Source: Auxenochlorella pyrenoidosa | Taxonomy: Eukaryota; Chlorophyta; Trebouxiophyceae; Chlorellales; Chlorellaceae | DNA length: 10,423 nucleotides | NCBI GenBank assembly: GCA_001430745.1 | Contig: KQ482042.1 | Span: forward strand, 1,967,445-1,977,867 | Reading direction: 5' to 3' | Shown here: piece by piece, positions 1 to 7,698 of the stretch | Numbering within the stretch: position 1 is the first letter of the stretch | Layout: each line of letters begins with the position of its first letter | Notes under the pieces: model-generated | Databases searched by the model: none | Told to the model about the DNA's origin: nothing | Seen by the model: the letters and a program-made list of their open reading frames with translations, nothing else | Program-made: the position numbers and the translations under genes

Positions 1-269
1 GGTGAGATGGCGTGCAGGCAGTGACAGCGCACCAAACCCCCTGGCTGACGAGAGCGGGATACACAGGGGAGGCAGCCAGCGGGCAGCGTTGGGAGGGGGA
101 GGCAGTCAAGTTGCAACTCGCAGCAAGCTGAGGTGCAGGGGGCGAAAAGTGGCCTTGGCTGGCAACGGCTCGGGCGCCAGGTCACGGGCGGGGGATAGGA
201 TGCACAACTGCCGGCGCGACCCGAGTGGCGCCAGCCCACCCCTCTTGTCTCAACCCCGCCACCCCGCAC
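1..269 (-). other. Intron 14 of the chaperone gene (runs off the window)
   Basis: After the donor at 269-268 (AA followed by GTGCGG) I find no stretch on the minus strand that continues the HSP70 helical domain. The next exon therefore probably lies before base 1 and this segment is intronic. Overlapping open frames here are Gly/Arg/Ala-rich noise typical of high GC. Confidence 0.6.
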
Positions 270-3200
270 TTGAGCTCTGCCGTGTCGGCAGCCTCTCCGT
301 CGCCGTACAGCCAGTCCTCCTGCTCGTTCAGCTGCCTGAGGAAGTCCTCGCGCTGCTGCGCGCTCGTCACGGCCCCAACAGCCTCGCTGCTCTCCACCTG
401 CGGCGGCGGCGAGGGGGGATGGGGTGGGGGGTGGCTGGGTTGACCTGGTCAAACCTGCTGGTTTGACCAGCAGGGACTGCTGTGGGCGTGTGCCAGCTCG
501 CATTAACCAGCGCTGCTGCTTGCTGGGCCCTGGTGCAAGTCCAAGGTTGACATGCGGTGCAGATGCTAGGGAGAGCAGCAGGGCACACAGCCAAACCGCA
601 TGCGGGCCCGCAGCGGCGGTGCAACGCGGTGCGGCCTCAGCCCAGCGTGCGGTCACCCTGTCATGCGCAGGGGGCTGCGCCCTGCTGCGCCCTGCTGCGC
701 CCTGCTGCGCAGCACGGCGCCCACCTTGTCGCGCATGGCGATGATGTAGCCCTCCAGGTCGTTGCGCGCCTTGGCCATCTCGCGCTTGGCCTGGTCGGCC
801 GCGCGCAGGCGGCGCAGCACGCGGCTGCTGGCCGCCAGCTCGCTCTTGTTCATGCCCGGGGCGGCAAAGCCCCCGGTCACGTTGAGCGCCACCTTGATCG
901 TGCGCTTGCGCAGCTTGGGGGACTCGTCGGTGCCGCTGCCGGCAGCAGACGCCTCGGCAGGCGCCGGCGCGGGGGCGGCGGCATCGCCAGCAGAGCCGTC
1001 GGCTGCATCAGCACTGCCGGCATCAGTGGCGTTGCCAGAACTGGCAGGGTCGGTCCCGTTGATTGATGCGTTGGCTGGGGCGGGCGGGGGCGAGGGCGGC
1101 GGGGGCGGCGGCACCGCCTCCCACACCTCGACCGTTGCGTCTGCAGGCAGGGGGAGCAGGGAGGGTGGCAGCAGCATGTTGCCTGCGGGGCGCTGAGTGC
1201 GCGATGGTTACGTGCCGATTGTTACGCCATCACAGGCACGTCAATGCCGCGGAGGAGTGCAGGCCTGCCTGCAGCAACTCGCTGGTGCCCGCATCTACAT
1301 CTGTTCAAACCACAACCTCACACAGGGACCCCCCTGTCCCTCCACCAGCCCACCCACCGGCTTTGTCCAGGTGGAACACGCCGCTCTGGTCCACGCGGGT
1401 GTGGATGCTGACCTTGCCTGCGGGGTTGGGCAGGGCAGGTGGGCATGCCATGCACTGGGAGGGCAGCAAGGGCGAGGGGGTTCCCTGGCCGCTGCGTCGA
1501 CAGCCGATGCAAAACAAGTGCAAGCTGCTGGCTGTATGCTGAGCAGGCCGCAGAGGGTGCCCCCTGAGACACTGATGCACCAGTCCATGCACCCAAGAGA
1601 CAGCGCTCGGGTTAGTGCCTCCCCCTGGGCGGGCAAGTGCCCAACGCACCCGACTCGTTGTACTTGGCAGCCACCGACTGAATGCCGGACACCTCGAAAG
1701 CCCCCAGCTGGAAGGCGCGCCGGCAGCAGGGCCAGGCGCCTGCACAGGGGTCGGTCAGCGCAGGGGCCTCAAGTTCAGGGAACCGACGAGCAGTCAAAAG
1801 ACCAGATAGACTCCTCTCCCTGGCCCTTGCTCACTGCTGCAGCTGCTCCCCCGGAGCGCCGTCCCAAGTGCACCCTGCTGATCTGGCCTGCTGCCTCCGC
1901 CCAGAGGTGCCACCCACCCGCGGCATTGTCAAAGCTGAGCGTGAAAGCCAGCGAGTCGATGGTGAGGTTGTGCAGGTGCACGCCGCGCTTAGTAGGCATC
2001 TTCTTGAGGGCGGGGACCAGCGTCTTGGGGGCTGCAGGCAGCGCGGCGGCAGCGGCACAGTACAGTCGGCGCGCGCATCGCGGCTTGCCCCTGGACAGGG
2101 AGCGGAGAGTAAGCAGTCTACAGCGCCCCTCCCTGATGCGCGGGGCGCTCACCCGCCTCGCCCTGGAGCTGGATGGCCACCGCGTAGGGCACCTTGTCAG
2201 CCATGCCAAACTGGCGCAGCCGGAAGGTGGTGGATAGGTTGGCGGCAAACAGCCCAGCGCCCAGCACCACTGCCTCGTCAGCGTCCAGGTGCCTGTGGGG
2301 GTGGGGGGGTGGGGAGGGCACCGTGGGCGGGTGGAGACAGAAGGAGGGTGCCACACGTAGAGATGGCCCAGAGTTCCTGTAAGCGACAGATGCGACCTTC
2401 ACTTGCACCCTAGCAACGCGCCTGCACCACACACCGCCTGTGGCTCACATGTCAAGCGCGCGGCCGCCCAGGACGTCGGAGAGCGCCTGCTTTAGGCGCG
2501 GCACGCGCGAGGTGCCGCCCAGCAGCTCCACGGCCGTCACGTCGGCTGAGGTAAGGTTGTTGCGCTCCAGCAGCGTGCGCAGCGGCGCGGCGGCGCGCTC
2601 CCAAAAGTCACCTGCAGGCAGGCGGCGGCGCCAGAGGGGCGCGTCACAGATGCAGTCGGGCACCCCTTTGGCCGACGCCCCAGGAGCAGGGTTCTGAAGG
2701 GATGTTCCGCTTCCATGCGCCCCGCCAAACATGCCTTCTCCCGCGCGCCCGCCGACTGGCGCCCACCCGCCAGCTCCTCAAACTTGTCGCGGCTGATGGT
2801 GGTGCGGAAGTCGCGGTCCTGCCACAGCTCCTCCACGCTCAGCGGCGCCTCGCTGTTGGCAGACAGGATCTGCTTGGTGCGCACGACCTGCGGGGGAGGG
2901 GTGCCGGGCAGCGGCCTGGGCGGGCTGGGATCCGGCGGCTGCCTCCTCATGCCGCAGCCAGACAAGGCATGTCAGCCGGGGCAAAGGTGAAGGGCAGGCA
3001 CAGGGTGCAGCTCAGCAGCAGGGCCAGAAGCCATGCATGGTGGGGGCAGCTAAGGGAGCGAGCACCAGCCAGCTGAGGCAGGCCCGCCAGGCGTACCTGC
3101 TTGCGCAGCTTGGCCATGGCACGCGGCGCGCTGCGCACGTCCTGCCCGCTACCCAGCTGCGCGTTGAACTCATCGGCAAAGTGCTCCATGAGGGCTGCAG

Positions 3201-5066
3201 GGCAGGGCCTGGTGCGGGGCCCCGTGAGCAGGCAGGGCCAGCCCAGAGACAGGACTGGACTGGACTGGCTGGCGCACCAGCGCAGCCCTGGGCGCCGCCA
3301 TGCAGATGCCAGGCACACCACGGCTGGCTGGATATGGCTGCGGGAAGCTGTCTGGCTGCAGCCCATTGTCCACGCCCCTGTGGTGGTGCCGACCCTCTGC
3401 CTCACCCAGCTCCAGCTGCTCGCCGCCCACGTCCTCGCGCCAGATCACGTCCCGCACATCAAACTGGCTGGTGCTGACGCCCTGCAGAGGCGAGGAGGAG
3501 CAATGTGTGCTGCAAGCAGGGTGCTACGTGGCACAGGGGCCAGCTGCTGCACCATGCTCATGACGCAAGCAACTGACAGCAGTGCAGCAGGGAAGGCACA
3601 TACCCGGCCTTGCCCGCGAGCCTGCCCACTTTCCCTTGGCAATGCCGGCAACTTCTTACCAGCTGTGCTGCCTTGCACACCACAGCCTGACCGGCACAGA
3701 AGGACCCGCTGCGGCATCGCCCCCCACCTTGGCGTTGGTGTAGGCCGAGTAGGTGACCAGCGCTGCCTGCAGCGAGGCGGCCCCCAGGTCGTACAGCACC
3801 ACCGTCTCGGTGCGGTTGGTGAAGTCGCGCTCAATGCCATACTGCAGAGCCGCAGCTGCGGCGGGGGGGGTGCGGCGGAAGGAAAGGGCGAGGCAGGTGG
3901 CGCCAGCGCGATGGGGGTGCGCGAGGCAGGAGTCGTGGTGCGCGCAGTAGGGGTGGCAGCGGCGGCGGCAGCCCTCAGGGCGGGCAGGGCTGGTGCGGGG
4001 TGCAGGGCAAGGTCGGCAGAGTCGAGCAGGAGCCTGCGGCTGCCTGGGCGTACCGGCATGATTGTGGATAAGGCCCATCACGTTGAGCCCTGCCAGCTTG
4101 GCGGCATCCAGCAGCGCCTGGCGCTGCAGGCAGGGCAGGGCGGGCAGGCAGGCAGGACCAGTCAGCATTGACAGGCACACTGCACCGGTCTGGCACTCGG
4201 CCTCTGAGGTGGCCGCAGGTTGGCCACCCTGCCAGGCTGCTGTCAAGCGCAACCGCCAGAGTCCCAACCAGAAGGCGTACCCCCTGCAGCCGCGTGCCTG
4301 CGTGGCGGTGACCGCAACCCCCGAGCTCTCGGGTGCGCACCTGCTGCGGCGTGTACGCTGCCGGCACCGCCAGCACGGCGTCGGTGACGGGGGAGCCATC
4401 CGCCGCGGCCTCGCCCAGACCCTTGGCGTACTCCAGAAAGCTGGCCTGCGGCGCGGGACAGGCGGCGGCAAGCGAGGTGTTCCAGGCGACCCAGCGGCTA
4501 CCCCTAGGCCAGGGTGCCCGCCCAACCAGACAAGTGCCAGCCGCCCAGCTCCCCGCATCCAGGCCACAGACACTTGCGTGCACGGGGCCCTGCCCCCCCG
4601 CGCTCACCACCACCTCCTCTGCAGAGTACGTCTCGCCCCGGTCGGTCCGCACTGCCAGCGAGGCCGCCGAGGTGCGGTTGGGTGCTGCCACCAGCTCGTA
4701 CGGCCGGTAGCTGGCCTTGAGCATGGCGGCCAGCCCCGGGTCGTCCGCGGGGCGGCCCAGCCAGTCGGCGATGCGGCCGTACACGCGCTCTGGGTAGCGC
4801 GCCGCCAGGCTGGCCGCCTCCTCGCCCACCAGCCGGTCGCCCTCCACGAATGCCACCAGCGCCGGCGTCTTGCGCTTGCTCATCTCGTTGATGACGATGG
4901 AGATGGGGATGCGCCCGGGCTTGACGATGGACAGCTTGAGGAACTCAGAGCCCAGGTCGATGGCCAGCAGCGCACTCGATGCCGGCCGCACAGCCACCGT
5001 CAGCACTGCCAGTGCGGCCAGTGCGGCGGCGGCGACGGCGGCACTGCTGCAGCGCCGGCCTGCCAT
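270..5066 (-). CDS. HYOU1: ER-luminal HSP70-like chaperone, HYOU1/GRP170 type (3' partial, 14 exons)
   Basis: Predicted large ER HSP70-family member, which in this family acts as a nucleotide exchange factor for BiP and a holdase. Exons (minus strand): 5066-4608, 4445-4341, 4123-4054, 3855-3728, 3481-3406, 3194-3097, 2887-2767, 2611-2449, 2292-2153, 2031-1918, 1739-1650, 1417-1358, 1140-725, 397-270; they give 722 residues plus two bases, phases consistent throughout. Residues 1-32 form a signal peptide ending ASSA. AIDLGSEF (35-42) is the first ATP-phosphate motif. YDLGAAS (233-239) replaces the canonical DLGGG, as in plant HSP70-17. VELLGGTSRVP (380-390) and DADEAVVLGAG (410-420) complete the ATPase domain. 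A beta-domain follows, then a Pro/Ala-rich linker (about 552-616), then the start of the helical domain with EDWLYGDGEAAD. The ATG at 5066 was chosen because the upstream GTG at 5081 is not a eukaryotic start. Several NxS/T sequons fit ER residence. The family usually exceeds 850 residues, so the C-terminus is off the window. Family call is very secure; individual splice sites are less so, exon 11 least. Confidence 0.93.
445..470. repeat. Perfect 11-bp inverted repeat with 4-nt loop
   Basis: CTGGTCAAACC (445-455) is followed by TGCT and then its exact reverse complement GGTTTGACCAG (460-470). A partial further copy of the arm, GGTTGACC, lies just upstream (438-445). It lies in intron 13 of the chaperone gene, so it would form a stem in the pre-mRNA. 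No transposase or target duplication was seen. Confidence 0.85.
681..710. repeat. Tandem 10-bp repeat, three perfect copies
   Basis: CCTGCTGCGC occurs three times head to tail, preceded by a degenerate copy (GGGGCTGCGC, 671-680). The array starts about 14 bases inside intron 13 of the chaperone gene, next to the donor at 724-723. A copy-number change would not alter the protein if the splice model is right. Confidence 0.85.
3252..3268. repeat. Short GGACT microsatellite
   Basis: Three perfect GGACT units plus GG lie within intron 5 of the chaperone gene (3405-3195). This is a small simple repeat with no evident function. Confidence 0.7.
4968..5066 (-). other. Signal peptide region of the GRP170-like chaperone
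   Basis: The first 32 codons read as a short basic start (MAGRRC), a long Ala/Leu/Val hydrophobic core and a small-residue cleavage site (ASSA before LLAIDLGSEF). The mature ATPase domain therefore begins immediately after the leader. No ER-retention signal can be checked because the C-terminus is outside the window. The exact cleavage residue is inferred. Confidence 0.8.
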
Positions 5067-5091
5067 CGCGGCCGCTGCCACAGGCGCGCTG

Positions 5092-5356
5092 TGATCGGCT
5101 CCCTCCTAGAGCCTGCACAGGGGCCCAAAGGAAGCGTCGACCAAGAACAGCAAGCAAAGGGCTGTAAGCAGAAGGGCGGGCCTCCTGCATTGTGAGTTCT
5201 GATTGGAGTCATCGCATTGAGCAAGGGCACGGCAATTGCTTGTAGAGGCCGCTCACCGTGCCGATTCCGCGATGATCGGCTCTTGAACGCTCGGCAGCTT
5301 TGCTGCTCCGGCTGAATCAATGATCGTACAAGCACGCGCTGCTGACGGTGATCGGG
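5092..5356 (+). repeat. Three dispersed copies of TGATCGG in the divergent promoter
   Basis: TGATCGGCTC occurs exactly at 5092-5101 and again at 5273-5282, and TGATCGGG occurs at 5349-5356. The middle copy is also the right arm of an inverted repeat, GCCGAT (5260-5265) and ATCGGC (5275-5280). Recurrence between two divergent genes makes it a candidate cis-element, but no factor is known to me for it. Confidence 0.4.
5202..5206 (-). promoter_or_regulatory. Candidate CCAAT box facing the chaperone gene
   Basis: ATTGG on the plus strand reads CCAAT on the minus strand, about 136-140 bases upstream of the chaperone ATG. CCAAT boxes are the NF-Y half of animal ER-stress elements (CCAAT-N9-CCACG). 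Here the nine-base spacer is followed by CAATG rather than CCACG, so this is not a full element. A five-base match is weak by itself. Confidence 0.3.
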
Positions 5357-5553
5357 CTGCAGAATGGGCCCTTGAGAATTGCCTGCTGCGACTGCTGCGG
5401 TTCTGTCTGCTTGCGTTTGCTGGTCCCTCCTGTCCTTGCATCCTAGCCTACGATCGCAAGCTGACTCGCGGTGGGGCATCAGCTCTCGAGAAAGTTGGCC
5501 GCTTGACAGCTGCTTTGGGAAGCGCCCCCTGCCTTCGCCCACACCCCACAGCA

Positions 5554-6948
5554 ATGGTTACCCACGAGCCGGAGGCCGCCTCCTTGCCGCTGCCCGAGGC
5601 CGCCGAGCTAACTGACAGAGAGAACTTGGGCGGCCGCCCTGCCAGCCCGCCGGCGCTAGGCAGGGCACCCGAAGCTAGCACCGGACCAAAACGAAGGCCA
5701 TGCCAGGAGCTTCTTGGGGTGCAAGAGGCCGCAGAGGCAGAGCGTTGCTCAGGGCCACCGTCCAAACGGTGGCGCGAGGCTGCTAGCATCGCCCCATGGC
5801 AGTCACCGGGGGAGGCGGCAGCGCCAGGCGCCGACAGCTGCCAGCAGACAAGAGATACAATCCAAGCAGCAGAGCAGTCATGCAGCCGCCAGCAGGCGGG
5901 ACCTTCTTCGGCAATACCAGGGGCAGTGCAGCCTGGCAGCTGCAAGGAGCCAGGCCCAGGCAATGCCAAACAGGCAGAGCAGGCAGCAAAGCAGGCAGAT
6001 GCCGCGGCTGCAGACCCGGGCACGCCACCGGATCTGCACGGGCAGCAACCTGTGGGCTGGCCTGAGTGGTGCGACAAGGTGCCAACGCTTTGGGTGCCAG
6101 AGGACGGGCAGGTGAGACCGAAAGCTCAGTCTGGTGCTCTGCATTTGTCATGCTGCCAGGAATGGCGTGCTCAGCAGTGCACGGCCCCCTGCCCACCCTG
6201 CTGCATGCCCAATGTGTCCGTGCACACCTGTATCAAGCAACGCTCTAAGGCGCCGTCTGTGCCAGGGCCGAACGGTTCGGTTTAGGCACGTCCATGCAAA
6301 CTTGCCTTGAGAGCGAGCATTCATCGTGCTTCGTGCCACGGGCCCCGATGCACAGGTGGATGCCTTCTGCTACCTTCCCGGCCACCCCCTGCTGGCGCTG
6401 GCGTGCGAAGGCCAGGCAGCGCTGCTAGCCAAGGTGCTGCAGATGGGTGCAGATCCGAACGCGGTGGACAGCCGCGGCCTCACAGGCAAGCTGCCGGAAA
6501 GGGCGCGGCCCCCGGGCGCTAAAGCGGGGCTAGGCTACTGCAGTGCCCCCGGCTTGTCACAACGGGAGGGCTAGTTGGGCCGGAGGATGCGGGCCGCTAC
6601 CTGACCCTGGGGCTCGCCTGCTTGCCGCCCTGCCTTTGACCCTTACCCTCGCGTGCGGTTGCCGGTTGGTTCCTGCAGCTAAAGAGCAGATGTGCCCTCC
6701 TTTCGACCCATGTGCTTGCAGCACTGCACCTGGCGTGCCGCCACGCGCGGCTGGCCTGCGCCCGCTGCCTGCTGGACGGGGGGGCAGACACACGTGTGCG
6801 GAGTGCGGCAGGGAACACGGCGGCAGACTACGCAACGGCAGGGGCGCACAAGGACGTGTTGGACATGCTGCGCCAGCACGAGGAGGTGCAGGCGGCGCTG
6901 GCAGCGCAGGACCAACGGTGCCACGAGGCCGGTGCAGTGCATGTTTGA
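5554..6948 (+). CDS. Ankyrin-repeat protein with disordered N-terminal half (3 exons)
   Basis: Exons 5554-6111, 6356-6485 and 6722-6948 give 304 residues ending at TGA 6946-6948. Intron 1 uses CAG/GTGAGA to CACAG in phase 0; intron 2 appears to use a GC donor (CAG/GCAAGC). Residues 1-186 are Ala/Gln/Ser/Pro-rich and likely disordered, with basic patches PKRRP (45-49) and SKRWR (70-74) that could be nuclear-localisation signals. Residues 187-290 form about three ankyrin repeats: LLALACEGQAALLAKVLQMG then ADPNAVDSRGLTALHLACR, then LLDGGADT and NTAADYATAGAHKDV. Ankyrin repeats bind proteins; partner and function are unknown. The start at 5554 (GCAATGG context) is preferred over the in-frame ATG at 5320 (TCAATGA context), which would add 78 residues. 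No signal peptide or membrane segment is seen from 5554. The ankyrin identity is strong; the N-terminus is uncertain. Confidence 0.82.
6486..6721 (+). other. GC-AG intron in the ankyrin gene
   Basis: The donor reads CAG/GCAAGC and the acceptor CTTGCAG. Joining ACA-G to CA-CTG gives DSRGLTALHLACRHA, a textbook ankyrin helix start, in the correct frame. The nearby GT sites I inspected (GCGGTGGAC, GGGTGCAG, CAGTGCCC) would break the repeat. CAG/GCAAG is the known consensus of the minor GC-AG intron class. Confidence 0.8.
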
Positions 6949-7626
6949 TGGTCATGCGAGAGGCAATTGTGCGCCTCGAGGCTGTCGCTGAGTTCTTCAT
7001 TTTTGATTCACGTTCTGATGCAAGAGATGTCAGGAATGGCTTTCTGGCCAGCCTGAAGCTGGGCATGGAAAGGACTTGTGCGGCTGTGGCGCTTAGAAGG
7101 GGCCACCTGGGAACCTGCACGGGTGGGGCCGTCGGGCGCCGCCAATTCTGCAACGGATCTAAGTTTGGAGCTTCAATTTGCCACGAACAAGACGTGGGGG
7201 CATCCGCCGAATGGCTGAATGGGCCGTGCTGTTCTCGTGCTGAGGGCTGACAAGGTGCCTACCGGCCTCATATCGGCCGCCCCGCAGCTACTACTCGCTT
7301 CTCACATCCCCCCTCTTTCTGCAAGCGCAAGGTGAGCATGCATCTAGCACCTTGGACAGGAGACGGCCTCTTGGGTGGATGGCCCTGCGTGCAGATACCC
7401 TCTTCTGCCTCGCTGCTGGGCTTTGTGCGCATGCTACCGTCTACAATAGATGTTACAGTCGTTGTTGGAAGGGGTGGACGGCGTGGGAGACGGCATCACC
7501 GTCATCAATCTGAAGATTGCGACTTTCGCCTCCCGGGACAACCCTCGCAAATTGGCTCGCCGACACCCTCTCCTGTCACTGTTACATCCTGATGCAGGCT
7601 CTGACCCGCAGCACCCGCGGCGGAAC
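6949..7626. other. Intergenic region: 3' flank of ankyrin gene and 5' flank of hydrolase gene
   Basis: These 678 bases hold no gene I can support. The first part is less GC-rich and presumably carries the 3' UTR and polyadenylation site of the ankyrin gene, though I did not find the algal TGTAA signal. A 100-codon open frame starts at 6948, overlapping the ankyrin stop. Around 7332 a good donor (AAG/GTGAGC) could begin a 5' UTR intron of the hydrolase gene, ending for example at GATGCAG 7595. An ATG at 7450 is in frame with the hydrolase. These are possibilities, not calls. Confidence 0.5.
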
Positions 7627-7698
7627 ATGCCCCGGCCCCCGGCTGCCGCCCTGGCGGCGGCGCTGCTGCTGCTGGCCACAGGCGCGTCCTGGGCTGCC
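7627..7698 (+). other. Signal peptide region of the hydrolase-like protein
   Basis: After MPRPP comes an Ala/Leu-only core of about twelve residues, then ATGASWAAP, which ends in small residues suited to signal peptidase. This predicts entry into the ER, then secretion, cell wall, vacuole or retention. The cleavage point near residue 23-24 is inferred. Confidence 0.75.

Larger units (their letters stand above)
398..724 (-). other. Intron 13 of the chaperone gene, longest complete intron, with hairpin and 10-bp repeats
   Basis: Donor AAG/GTGGGC at 724-723 and acceptor CCGCAG ending at 398 join residues AMRDK to VESSEAVG in phase 0, matching the spacing of the HSP70 helical domain. At 327 bases it is the longest complete intron of the gene. 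It contains a perfect hairpin at 445-470 and a tandem 10-bp repeat at 681-710. Confidence 0.75.
5067..5553. promoter_or_regulatory. Divergent intergenic region between the chaperone and ankyrin genes
   Basis: The chaperone gene leaves on the minus strand from 5066 and the ankyrin gene on the plus strand from 5554, so these 487 bases should hold both 5' UTRs and both core promoters. Base composition is visibly less GC-rich than the exons. I see no clear TATA box. I do see a CCAAT box and a repeated TGATCGG motif, listed separately. If translation of the ankyrin gene starts at the upstream in-frame ATG at 5320, the shared region shrinks to about 253 bases. Confidence 0.6.

Noticed and set aside
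445..470. The hairpin as a bacterial-type terminator or attachment site
   Set aside because: There is no T-tract, the context is a eukaryotic intron, and no integrase or element flanks it.
2041..2091. An earlier acceptor for chaperone exon 10 (GTCCAG at about 2091)
   Set aside because: With the phase-1 donor at 2152 it forces the wrong frame for the conserved KKMPTKRG and NLTIDSLAF segment. The acceptor CCTGCAG before 2031 keeps phase.
1197..2237. A 346-codon plus-strand open frame
   Set aside because: It lies opposite four or more chaperone exons and crosses their introns. Composition is Pro/Arg/Ala-rich without recognisable domains.
5067..5081. A start at GTG 5081 adding five residues to the chaperone
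   Set aside because: Nuclear eukaryotic genes rarely start at GTG, and the ATG at 5066 begins a normal signal peptide.
4062..5195. A 377-codon plus-strand open frame opposite chaperone exons 1-3
   Set aside because: The minus strand carries the HSP70 ATPase motifs and a signal peptide in phase-consistent exons, so this frame is a shadow.
5187..5206. A full ER-stress element (CCAAT-N9-CCACG) upstream of the chaperone
   Set aside because: The CCAAT is present on the minus strand, but nine bases later the sequence is CAATG, not CCACG. The ATTGG-N-CCACG variant does not match either.
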